Shown here one piece after another: positions 1-6,688 of a DNA stretch of 18,959 nt. Below the pieces are notes generated by a model. That model saw only the letters and a list, made by a program, of their open reading frames with translations, was not told where the DNA came from and searched no databases. This DNA comes from Methylobacter sp. GTDB taxonomy: Bacteria > Pseudomonadota > Gammaproteobacteria > Methylococcales > Methylomonadaceae. Numbering within the stretch: position 1 is the first letter of the stretch; each line of letters opens with the position of its first letter. Position numbers and translations under genes: made by a program. The stretch covers positions 1 through 18,959 of the forward strand of contig NZ_JALOCF010000067.1 of NCBI RefSeq assembly GCF_023227905.1. Reading direction: 5' to 3'.

Positions 1-81
1 TCCCGAACTCGGAAGTGAAACCGTTTAGCGCCGATGATAGTGTGGCACGTTGCCATGTGAAAGTAGGGAATCGCCAAGCGC
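1..81 (+). rRNA. rrf: 5S ribosomal RNA, 3' part (5' end outside window)
   Basis: The first 81 bases match the distal two thirds of a bacterial 5S rRNA. They contain the loop-C motif CCGAACTCGGAAGTGAAAC, then TAGCGCCGATGATAGTGTGG, and the 3' strand AGTAGGGAATCGCCAAGC that would pair with the missing 5' end. The 5' part is cut off by the window edge. A strong intrinsic terminator follows directly, as expected for the last gene of an rRNA operon (16S-23S-5S). The exact 3' end is uncertain by a few bases. Confidence 0.95.
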
Positions 82-88
82 TTTATCC

Positions 89-123
89 AAAAACCCAGGA
101 CTCAAACCCCTGGGTTTTTTTTT
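89..123 (+). terminator. Intrinsic terminator of the rRNA operon
   Basis: The arms AAAACCCAGG and CCTGGGTTTT form a 10-bp stem around a short loop (ACTCAAACC), and the right arm runs into nine T residues. It lies a few bases past the 5S rRNA and almost certainly ends the rRNA transcript. Confidence 0.93.
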
Positions 124-262
124 GCCCGGTGCCTAGCAACATATGGAGTACCTGGAGAGGTTACCCCGGTCAGGTCTCAGGGCTGGGTCCATCCTACCGA
201 CGCACCCTTTGCCCGCCTCTACCAGTTCCGCCTTAACAAGCCTCGTATTCTTGCTAAATGCC

Positions 263-463
263 ATGAAGCTCATCCTACGAATTGTCTTTGGTGTATTCCT
301 AGACACGCTGTTATCACAGCTTGCCATTGTTGCTTGGTACGCCCGTCAGAAAGGCACTAGGAAAGACGCAGCGAGAAACTTCGCGTCAACCAGGAAAAAA
401 ATTCTCTTAAATAGAGAGAGGTGGGTGCGTCCACGCTTTGCTTTTGCAAGCCCGCCAAAGTAA
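263..463 (+). CDS. Doubtful small membrane-like protein (66 residues)
   Basis: Reading from the ATG at 263 gives a short protein. It starts with a hydrophobic stretch (MKLILRIVFGVFLDTLL, then SQLAIVAW) and continues as a basic tail rich in Arg and Lys. This is the general shape of a small single-span membrane protein, but I do not recognise a family. The same frame stays open upstream to an ATG at 143, giving 106 residues, yet the extra N-terminus looks non-biological. Neither start has a Shine-Dalgarno sequence. It could be chance, or a remnant in the unassigned stretch between the rRNA operon and the IS1 element. Confidence 0.2.
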   Translation: MKLILRIVFGVFLDTLLSQLAIVAWYARQKGTRKDAARNFASTRKKILLNRERWVRPRFAFASPPK

Positions 464-544
464 TAATCCTGGCGCAAATGAGCCGTCTACTTATCCGAGG
501 TCGTACAAGGCGAACATGCTAAAAGAAAAACAGTAGTAAATGAT

Positions 545-591
545 AACCACCAATTCTGTCTAGCGATCATCGCTAAACAGAATTGGTAGTT
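545..591. repeat. Long imperfect hairpin, possible bidirectional terminator
   Basis: CCAATTCTGT and ACAGAATTGG form a perfect 10-bp arm. After a one-base mismatch the stem continues with TAGCGA/TCGCTA around a three-base loop. Pairing can extend outward to 545-591 with one more mismatch. The right arm ends in GTTTT, so it could stop transcription coming from the left. It is not part of the IS1 element, whose left repeat begins at 700. Confidence 0.6.
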
Positions 592-699
592 TTGATTTCG
601 GTGTTTTATTAACCGAACATTTATAACCAGCCAAAAGCAGACGTTATTCTTCAAATATCCAATATTAATAGTTATGCCAAAAGGTATAACGAATAAGGG

Positions 700-723
700 G
701 GTGATGGGTTAAATATGTGATTT
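700..723 (+). repeat. IS1 left terminal inverted repeat
   Basis: It begins GGTGATGGGTTAAAT and matches the reverse complement of 1495-1518 (GGTAATGGGTTAAAT...) at 21 of 24 positions. IS1 elements classically begin with GGTGATG, which supports the family call. A TATAAT hexamer at 729-734, just inside, may serve the transposase. Confidence 0.85.
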
Positions 724-741
724 ATTTGTATAATATCAGCT

Positions 742-1509
742 ATGACCTGTTATCAAGAAATCACTTGCCCGGTTTGCTGCAGTAACCCAATTATGAAAGC
801 TGGCCGTAGCACAGAGGGAACACAGCGTTACCGCTGTCAACACCCGGATTGCGATACAAAAACCTTCATGCTGAATTACCGCTATAAAGCTTGCGAACCC
901 GGCATAAAAGAACAAGTGGTGGACATGGCCATCAACGGTAGTGGTATCCGTGATACCGCACGCGTTCTCAAGATCAACAAAAATACCGTGATCAGTACGT
1001 TAAAAAAAGTCGAGCCGTATCGTCCCAGTCAATCCCAGGTTTCAGGCTTTAAATACCACGGGAAACCTTGAAGTGAGGTTAGGGTTGGCTTGTGAACAGG
1101 CAGAGATGGGTGAGCAGTGGTCTTATGTCGGCACCAAGTCCAATCAGCGTCGGCTCTGGTATGCCGTTGATCATGCGACAAACATCGTGCCGGCTTATGT
1201 GTTTGGCAAACGCAAGAAATCGTGTTTAAAGAATTGAAAGTGCTGCTTGCCCCCCTTTGGCATGAGCCGTTATTACACCGATGAGTGTGGCGCTTATTAG
1301 CGACACCTTGAAAACGATAGGCATCAGGTGGGCAACGCAACACTCAAAAGATTGAACGCAAGAACTTGAATTTCAGAACCTGGATTAAGCGGCTCACGCG
1401 AAAAACCATCTGTTTTTCGAAGTTGGTAACGATGCAGGATACGGTCATCGGCTTACTGATTAACAAAGTCGAAGTTGGCTTGGATAGCCATGCCAAATTA
1501 CAGATTTAA
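742..1509 (+). pseudogene. Broken IS1-family transposase
   Basis: The first frame (742-1071) is the InsA-like part. It has a zinc-binding Cys pattern (CPVCC, CQHPDC), the segment STEGTQRYRCQ, and a helix-turn-helix segment around ARVLKINKNTVISTLKK. The catalytic part continues in other frames, with recognisable pieces GEQWSYVGTKSNQRRLWYAV, YYTDECGAY, QKIERKNLNFRTWIKRL and DTVIGLLINKVE. At least five lesions are needed to explain it: a probable extra A in the run near 1003-1009, a frameshift near 1220, an extra C in the C-run at 1250-1255, a TAG at 1298-1300 where Glu is expected after GAY, and a one-base loss near 1333. Two of these fall in homopolymers and could be read errors, but the stop and the other shifts argue for real decay. 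Confidence 0.88.
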
Positions 1510-1518
1510 CCCATTACC
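1495..1518 (-). repeat. IS1 right terminal inverted repeat
   Basis: This is the inverted partner of 700-723. Read on the minus strand it starts GGTAATGGGTTAAAT. The TAA within it (minus strand, positions 1516-1514) is used as the stop codon of the adjacent transporter, and the last sense codon TGG also lies mostly inside the repeat. Confidence 0.85.
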
Positions 1519-2926
1519 AATCCTTCTTAGCCAACTCGCTATGCTGCACAGAATAAGAAAAATAAACAATCAACCCAATGACCAGCCAGATCACAAAGCG
1601 CAGCCAAGTAAGCGCAGGTAAAAATGCCATTAATGCTGTGCAGGACAGCATGCCCAGCACCGGAAATAACGGACTGAACGGTGAGCGGAACGGGCGTTTC
1701 ATGTCTGGCTTGGTGATACGCAACACCAATACGCCCAAACATACCAATACAAATGCGGCCAAAGTGCCGATATTGACCAGTTCAGCCAGATCACCGAGCG
1801 GTATGAAGCCGGCGGCTATCGCCATGATGATGCCGGAGAGTACGATGACGCGTACAGGGGTTTGGGTTTTAGGATTCACTTCGCCAAAGAACGGCGAGAG
1901 CAGACCGTCGCGGGACATCGCAAAGATAATGCGGGTCAGTCCGTAATACAACACCAGCATCACGGTGGTAAGGCCGGCAATAACGCCGGTTGAGATTAGC
2001 GCTGACGCCCAGTTGTAGCCGAGCAGATTCAGCGCGTGAGCGACCGGCGAGGATACGTTGAGATCAGTATAGTTGACGACGCCGGTCAGCAGGCCGGATA
2101 CCAGGATATAGATCACGGTACAAAAGCCTAGCGAGGTGACAATGCCAAAAGGCAGGTCGCGTTGCGGGTTGCTGGCTTCCTCGGCAGCAGTAGATACCGC
2201 ATCGAAGCCGACATAAGCGAAAAACACCAGCGATGCACCGGCCAGAACTCCGGCGGTTTTGCCGTCAGGCAATGTCTGAAACCAGCCATACGGCATGAAC
2301 GGATGCCAGTTTTCCGGGTGGACGTTGAACACGGCAACGGCGATAAAGACAGTGATGGTGAGCAGCTTGACAAATACCATTGCATTGTTGACTTTGGCGC
2401 TGTGTTTTACGCCCATGATCAGCAGCAGCATCAAGATCAAAATAATGGCGGATGCGGGCAAGTTGATCAGGCCGCCGAGTTTGGGCGCTTTGGTCAGCAT
2501 CTCCGGCAGCGGTATGCCGATGGCAGTGAGTGCATTGTTAAAATAGCCCGACCAGCCGTTGGCGACAGTCGCTACGGCAAGGCTGTATTCCAGCAGCAAG
2601 TCCCAGCCGATCATAAAGGCGAATATTTCCCCGAAAGCAACATAGCTGTAGCCATAGGCGCTGCCGCAGCCGCCGACCGAGGCGGATAGTTCCGCATAAG
2701 ACAAGGCGGCAAAAGCGCAGGCGAGTCCGGCAACTACAAATGACAGAATCACGGCGGGCCCGGATTGGGTGGCGGCGGCAACGCCGGTGAGTACAAAAAT
2801 CCCTGTGCCGATGATTGCACCTATGCCGAGAAAGGCCAGGTCCCATTTAGACAAACAACGCTTAAGGCCACTGCCTGTATCATCGTCTGAAGTAACGTGT
2901 TTGCTGCGAAAGATTTGTAGGGACAT
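1514..2926 (-). CDS. APC-superfamily amino-acid permease (cationic amino-acid transporter type)
   Basis: This 470-residue integral membrane protein has about twelve hydrophobic helices. The first transmembrane helix carries the glycine-rich signature GIGAIIGTGIFVLTG at about residues 35-49, which in APC transporters unwinds to bind the substrate backbone. The segment FAYVGFDAVSTAAEEASNPQRDLP at about 237-260 is the conserved helix-6 region of the CAT/YfnA group. These proteins import amino acids with protons or by facilitated transport; the exact substrate cannot be told. A near-consensus -10 lies upstream on the minus strand. The 3' end is odd: the final Trp codon and stop fall inside the IS1 right repeat, so the native C-terminus was probably replaced by a few residues at most, since the length is normal for the family. 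Confidence 0.93.
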   Translation of the reverse strand: MSLQIFRSKHVTSDDDTGSGLKRCLSKWDLAFLGIGAIIGTGIFVLTGVAAATQSGPAVILSFVVAGLACAFAALSYAELSASVGGCGSAYGYSYVAFGEIFAFMIGWDLLLEYSLAVATVANGWSGYFNNALTAIGIPLPEMLTKAPKLGGLINLPASAIILILMLLLIMGVKHSAKVNNAMVFVKLLTITVFIAVAVFNVHPENWHPFMPYGWFQTLPDGKTAGVLAGASLVFFAYVGFDAVSTAAEEASNPQRDLPFGIVTSLGFCTVIYILVSGLLTGVVNYTDLNVSSPVAHALNLLGYNWASALISTGVIAGLTTVMLVLYYGLTRIIFAMSRDGLLSPFFGEVNPKTQTPVRVIVLSGIIMAIAAGFIPLGDLAELVNIGTLAAFVLVCLGVLVLRITKPDMKRPFRSPFSPLFPVLGMLSCTALMAFLPALTWLRFVIWLVIGLIVYFSYSVQHSELAKKDW

Positions 2927-2987
2927 TTGGCGGTCTCTTGTTATTTAATTTAAGGTGAAAAATACTAATAATTTGAGTATTCGTTAA

Positions 2988-3016
2988 ATTATAGGGGGAA
3001 TAGTAATAATCCCCAA
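2988..3016 (-). promoter_or_regulatory. Putative sigma-70 promoter of the amino-acid permease
   Basis: On the minus strand a perfect TATAAT (2988-2993) follows a weak TTGGGG (3011-3016) at a 17-base spacing, about 60 bases before the permease start. The -35 matches consensus only in its first three bases, so this is a prediction from spacing and the -10. Confidence 0.5.
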
Positions 3017-3125
3017 AGTAAGTCCATGAAATCAGCAAAATTATGCTCGAGTAAACCTTGCATGTTAGTATATGCGGTTTTTTTAGATTGGCGGATCTTG
3101 AGCAATTATCTGGGGGTTGCCTGTC

Positions 3126-3145
3126 GATGCGGACTTATCCGCGTC
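3126..3145. repeat. GC-rich hairpin upstream of the L,D-transpeptidase gene
   Basis: GATGCGGA and TCCGCGTC pair as eight base pairs with one T-G wobble around the loop CTTA. There is no T-run after it, so it is not a typical terminator. It lies about 45 bases before the coding start and would fall in the 5' leader if transcription starts upstream. Confidence 0.45.
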
Positions 3146-3189
3146 TACAACTAGCAAAGCCGGCTGTTTAAGGAAGTTATTATTTTAAT

Positions 3190-4278
3190 ATGTTTTCTGA
3201 GAAATTTATCGCAATGAACATTCGCGCTCTACTTGCTTTTACTATCATACTGTCAGGCATTGGCGGTCATGCAAACGCAACGACCTATGCTATGCCTGAA
3301 AACAGTAATGATAGCGTAATCACTGAATATCCTGATGGCATGGCCATAACCCGCGCTGAGCAGGATGAGACCTTATTGGACGTGGCGCGCCGCTTTCTTT
3401 TGGGACAAACAGAAATCGTCAGGTTGAATCAGGATGTTGATCGGTGGCTGGTCAAAAAGGGTGAGGTTGTTCGTTTGTCGAACAGACGGATTCTGCCGGA
3501 TTCGCCTCACAATGGACTTACCTTAAATATTTCCGAATACCGGATGTATTATTATCCGCCGACTAAAAAAGGCGAGAAGCCACACCAAGTTATGTCTTAT
3601 GCGCATGGTGTTGGCAGACAAGATTGGAAGACGCCGCTGGGTCGAACTAAAGTTGCGCGGAAAATAATGAATCCTTCTTGGCATCCGCCTGAGTCAATCA
3701 GGCGCGAACATGCGGCGAATGGCGATCCTCTGCCTCTTGTTGTCCCACCGGGGCCGCATAATCCGCTAGGGTCACGCGCCCTACATCTGGCGTTGCCAGG
3801 AGAATACCGGATACACGGCACCGATATTGACAAGATTCATGGCATCGGCATGCAGATTACGCATGGTTGCGTGCGGATGTATCCGGAAGATGTTGAAGAG
3901 CTATACGAGCTGGTTGCCGTCGGAACGCCAGTCTATATTGTTAAGCAGCCTATCAAGGTTGGCTGGCTGGACAATGTTCTTTATATAGAAGCGCATCCTG
4001 ATCTGGAAGGAGAAGAAACGACGCTGGACCAGCGCTTCGCCGTGGCGCTTAGGTTGATTCAAAAAGCCAATAATAATCAGGAATTGCCTGATTTTGACCA
4101 ACAAGCTTTGAATAACGCACTGAAGGAACAGACTGGAGATCCTGTGGCGATCCATGAGCGCCTGCCGCCACTGGAGGAAGCGTCGTTATCGGCTCCCGTA
4201 CCTTCCGTAACGGATCCTAAACCAGCACCAAAACCGGCACGTAAAGCTTCCCCGGATGGTTACTATCACGGAAACTAA
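3190..4278 (+). CDS. L,D-transpeptidase, ErfK/YbiS/YcfS type, exported
   Basis: Periplasmic enzymes of this family make 3-3 cross-links in peptidoglycan or attach Braun-type lipoprotein to it. A signal peptide is visible: if translation starts at the internal ATG (3214), the leader MNIRALLAFTIILSGIGGHANA is a clean one. The ATG at 3190 adds eight residues and has AGGAAG 13 bases upstream, while 3214 has GAGAAA at 9 bases, so the start is unresolved. Residues about 52-97 look like the LysM-like N-terminal domain of YcfS/ErfK. The YkuD catalytic domain follows, with IHGTD (His209), then THGCVRM with His225 and catalytic Cys227, numbered from 3190. The C-terminus (about 315-362) is a Pro-, Ala- and Lys-rich tail. 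It stands alone between divergent and downstream genes. Confidence 0.92.
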   Translation: MFSEKFIAMNIRALLAFTIILSGIGGHANATTYAMPENSNDSVITEYPDGMAITRAEQDETLLDVARRFLLGQTEIVRLNQDVDRWLVKKGEVVRLSNRRILPDSPHNGLTLNISEYRMYYYPPTKKGEKPHQVMSYAHGVGRQDWKTPLGRTKVARKIMNPSWHPPESIRREHAANGDPLPLVVPPGPHNPLGSRALHLALPGEYRIHGTDIDKIHGIGMQITHGCVRMYPEDVEELYELVAVGTPVYIVKQPIKVGWLDNVLYIEAHPDLEGEETTLDQRFAVALRLIQKANNNQELPDFDQQALNNALKEQTGDPVAIHERLPPLEEASLSAPVPSVTDPKPAPKPARKASPDGYYHGN

Positions 4279-4292
4279 GCTATAGAGTTACA

Positions 4293-4320
4293 TTGAAAAA
4301 TATAAAAGGTTATTTATAAC
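4293..4320 (+). promoter_or_regulatory. serA: Putative serA promoter
   Basis: TTGAAA (4293-4298) and TATAAC (4315-4320) are separated by 16 bases and fit a sigma-70 promoter. Transcription would start near 4327, inside the hairpin that follows, about 60 bases before serA. The overlap with a stem may be functional or may mean that the hairpin belongs to the upstream gene instead. Confidence 0.4.
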
Positions 4321-4342
4321 CGCAGGGTGTAAGTGCCCTGCG
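4321..4342 (+). terminator. GC-rich hairpin between L,D-transpeptidase gene and serA
   Basis: CGCAGGG (4321-4327) pairs perfectly with CCCTGCG (4336-4342), and two further wobble pairs close the loop to TAAG. No T-run follows, so termination efficiency is uncertain. It could be the 3' end of the L,D-transpeptidase mRNA or a leader structure of serA. Confidence 0.4.
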
Positions 4343-4386
4343 AGTAAACCTGTTAAACTACTCAACTTTAACGCATAGCCTTTTCG

Positions 4387-5979
4387 GTGATTCCTTTGAA
4401 AAAAATCCTTATTTCCGACAAATTGGCAGAAGCCGGCATTAATTATTTACATGACCAGCCCGGCATACAAATACATATTGAGACCGGGCTTAATGAGGAC
4501 CAGCTTTGCAACCTCATCGGCAATTACGATGCGTTATTGATTCGTAGTGATACGCAGGTGACAGAAAAGGTGCTGCAGGCTGCAAAGAATCTTAAGCTGA
4601 TAGGACGCGCCGGTATCGGTGTCGATAATGTCGATATACCCACAGCAACGGAGCTGGGGATTATTGTCATGAACACGCCGGATGCAAATGCGACAACCAC
4701 AGCCGAGTTGGCCATTGCGCATATGATGTCGCTAAGCCGGCATTTACCGACCGCAGACCGTTCGATTCGTGCCGGAAAATGGGAACGCTCCAAATTGATG
4801 GGTTCTGAAATCGCTCATAAGACGCTGGCGATACTCGGTTTCGGCACGATCGGGCGGATCGTTGCGCAACGCGGTTTCGGCTTAAAAATGCAGGTGATTG
4901 CATATGATCCGTTTGTCGCGCCTGAGATATTTGAGGATTTGGGTGTTGAGTCGGTAAGTCTTGAAGAGTTGGTGACCAAGGCGGATTATCTGACCTTGCA
5001 CTGCCCGTTGATAGAAAAAACCCGCAATGTTATCGACGCCGCTCAGTTGGCGAAGATGAAGAAAGAGGCGATGATTATCAACTGTGCCAGAGGTGGATTG
5101 ATTAACGAGGCAGCACTGTATGATGCCTTAAAAAACGGCCAAATAGCCGGTGCGGCGCTTGATGTTTACGAGAATGAACCGCCTGCCAATTCGCCGCTGC
5201 TGGAGCTGGATAATATCGTTTTTACCCCGCATTTGGGCGCATCGACCAGTGAAGCGCAGGTAGCAGTCAGTGTTGAAATCGCCCGGCAGGCAGTTACGTT
5301 TTTAAAGACCGGCGAAGCGATTAATGCCTTGAACCTGCCCAGGGTGTCTGCGGAAGAGTTGAAAAAGTCGTATGAATTTATGACGCTGGCCAATAGCCTG
5401 GGCAAAGTATTGGTTGGCCTGGCGACCAAGCCGTTAGAAAAAATAGAAGTTGCGTTATTGGGCCGGGCGGCGGAAGTTGAGGTGCGGCCTGTTTCAGTCG
5501 CTGCCCTGATCGGCGTGTTAAGCGGACAATTTTCTACGCCTGTAAACCGGGTGAATGCCGAAAATATTGCCAAACGCCAAGGCATTGCCCTGGTTGAATC
5601 GAAAACCGAAGACACTCAGGACTATTTGTCGCTGATCAAGGTGACCGGGCATTGCTCCGATCAGACGATTACGCTGGCCGGAACCTTATTGGGCGGCTGT
5701 CATCCCCGACTGGTTTGTATCGACCAGTTTGATATTGAAGTAGTGCCGGCAGGCACCTTATTAGTGACCCGGCATGATGACAAGCCGGGTGTTATATCCG
5801 CCATTAGCAGCGTGCTGGGCAACGCCGATATCAATATCACCAGAATGCAGGTGAGTACGGCCGATACGCAGCAGAAGGCGATGGCTGTTATCAGTGTCTC
5901 AGAACCTTTAACCGAAGATTTGTTGCAGCGGCTATGTCATATTCCCGCCGTGCATAAGGCTGTCCAGATTAACTTATGA
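4387..5979 (+). CDS. serA: D-3-phosphoglycerate dehydrogenase
   Basis: It catalyses NAD-dependent oxidation of 3-phosphoglycerate to 3-phosphohydroxypyruvate, the first step of serine synthesis. At 530 residues it is the long form, with two catalytic domains, an intervening (ASB) domain and a C-terminal ACT domain. The NAD-binding motif GFGTIG is at residues 151-156. The catalytic triad is Arg235 (INCARGG), Glu264 (YENEPP) and His282 (TPHLGAST). The ACT domain occupies about 455-530 (LLVTRHDDKPGVISAIS), where serine feedback commonly acts. The assigned start is GTG. A TTG three codons later (4396) has GGTGA five bases upstream and would give the usual MKKILIS start, so the true start may be there. 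It overlaps the next gene by 4 bp. Confidence 0.97.
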   Translation: MIPLKKILISDKLAEAGINYLHDQPGIQIHIETGLNEDQLCNLIGNYDALLIRSDTQVTEKVLQAAKNLKLIGRAGIGVDNVDIPTATELGIIVMNTPDANATTTAELAIAHMMSLSRHLPTADRSIRAGKWERSKLMGSEIAHKTLAILGFGTIGRIVAQRGFGLKMQVIAYDPFVAPEIFEDLGVESVSLEELVTKADYLTLHCPLIEKTRNVIDAAQLAKMKKEAMIINCARGGLINEAALYDALKNGQIAGAALDVYENEPPANSPLLELDNIVFTPHLGASTSEAQVAVSVEIARQAVTFLKTGEAINALNLPRVSAEELKKSYEFMTLANSLGKVLVGLATKPLEKIEVALLGRAAEVEVRPVSVAALIGVLSGQFSTPVNRVNAENIAKRQGIALVESKTEDTQDYLSLIKVTGHCSDQTITLAGTLLGGCHPRLVCIDQFDIEVVPAGTLLVTRHDDKPGVISAISSVLGNADINITRMQVSTADTQQKAMAVISVSEPLTEDLLQRLCHIPAVHKAVQINL

Positions 5980-6617
5980 ATTTTGATGTCATCTGCTTTG
6001 ATTGCGATAGCACTCTAAGCAAAATAGAAGGTATAGACGAACTCGCCGGACGCGTTGGCTTAGGTGAAGAAATGGCTAGGCTGACCGATGCGGCGATGAA
6101 TGGCGAAGTGTTGCTGGAAGAGGTTTACGAGAAACGCTTATCGTTGATCAGGCCTGATCTGGACAGCATCAACTGGCTGGCTGATTTGTATATTGAACAG
6201 ATAGTCGGCGGCGTTCAGGAAGTGTTTGCAACTTTAACCGCGTCGGGCAAGGAACTGCACATTATCAGCGGCGGAATCCGTCAGGCTATTTTGCCGCTTG
6301 CAAGATGTTTAGGGGTGTCTGAGAGACGGGTTCATGCTGTCGATATTTATTTCAATAAAGACGGCAGTTACCGTGACTATAATCAAGAATCGCCGTTGGC
6401 CAGATCAGGCGGAAAAGCCGAGATTTGCAGGCAATTGCTCACATCGCAAGGTTCACTGGTTATGATAGGCGACGGCAAGACGGACATGGAAGCCAAGCAG
6501 GCCGGAGCCGTTGTGATCGGTTTTGGCGGCGTGGTTGACAGGGCGGTTGTCCGTGAGCAAGCCGATTTTTACTGCGCCGAACCGAGTCTGGTTTCCATAC
6601 TGGCGCATATTTTATAA
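5976..6617 (+). CDS. serB: Phosphoserine phosphatase-like HAD hydrolase
   Basis: This 213-residue haloacid-dehalogenase phosphatase shows all four motifs: DCDST with nucleophile Asp9 and Asp11, Ser98 in ISGG, Lys147 in GGK, and GDGKTD with Asp166 and Asp170. The cap-region sequence resembles phosphoserine phosphatases, which release serine from O-phosphoserine in the last step of the pathway. It is the short form, close to the eukaryotic PSPH size, without the N-terminal extension of the E. coli enzyme. Its ATG overlaps the serA stop (ATGA), implying coupled translation and supporting a serine-synthesis role. The intermediate transaminase serC is not in the window. Substrate remains an inference; other small-molecule phosphatases share this fold. 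Confidence 0.85.
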   Translation: MNFDVICFDCDSTLSKIEGIDELAGRVGLGEEMARLTDAAMNGEVLLEEVYEKRLSLIRPDLDSINWLADLYIEQIVGGVQEVFATLTASGKELHIISGGIRQAILPLARCLGVSERRVHAVDIYFNKDGSYRDYNQESPLARSGGKAEICRQLLTSQGSLVMIGDGKTDMEAKQAGAVVIGFGGVVDRAVVREQADFYCAEPSLVSILAHIL

Positions 6618-6631
6618 GTTTGAGAAGATAA

Positions 6632-6650
6632 GCCGCAGGCAGGCTGCGGA
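6632..6650 (+). repeat. Hairpin between serB-like gene and yebC
   Basis: CCGCAG (6633-6638) and CTGCGG (6644-6649) form a perfect 6-bp GC-rich stem with a five-base loop. There is no T-run. It sits in the 71-bp gap before yebC and could be a weak terminator or an mRNA 3' stabiliser. Confidence 0.4.
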
Positions 6651-6688
6651 CCTGACCGATTGATTTAACCGTATTTAAGAGAGAGATA

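Larger units (their letters stand above)
124..699. other. Stretch without a confident gene between rRNA operon and IS1 remnant
   Basis: I recognise no conserved protein in these 576 bases. Visible items are: (1) at about 127-172, a sequence that loosely follows the 5' arm of bacterial SRP RNA, ending in GGTCAGGTC but without the expected continuation; (2) a 9-bp inverted repeat, GACGCACCC at 199-207 against GGGTGCGTC at 423-431; (3) a reading frame at 143-463 whose later ATG at 263 would give a 66-residue basic protein with a hydrophobic start; (4) a long hairpin at 545-591; (5) a small hairpin, TTCGGT/ACCGAA, at 597-617. No ribosome-binding site supports the reading frame. Confidence 0.5.
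700..1518 (+). mobile_element. Decayed IS1-family insertion sequence
   Basis: The element is bounded by matching terminal inverted repeats (700-723 and 1495-1518, 21 of 24 positions identical) and encloses one degenerate IS1-type transposase. Its 819 bp is near the 768 bp of classical IS1. The flanking bases GAATAAGGG (left) and AATCCTTCT (right) show no target duplication, which suggests an old insertion or later change at one end. The right end overlaps the stop codon of the transporter gene on the opposite strand. Lesions in the transposase make autonomous movement very unlikely. Confidence 0.88.

Noticed and set aside
597..617. Short hairpin TTCGGT/ACCGAA
   Set aside because: Six pairs with a nine-base A/T loop are easily found by chance, and no adjacent gene end supports a role.
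2162..2689. Plus-strand open frame of about 175 codons opposite the permease
   Set aside because: It lies entirely within the strongly supported permease gene, and its product has no domain or sensible composition.
5166..5615. Minus-strand open frame of about 149 codons opposite serA
   Set aside because: It is a by-product of serA codon usage; serA has full catalytic motifs across this span.
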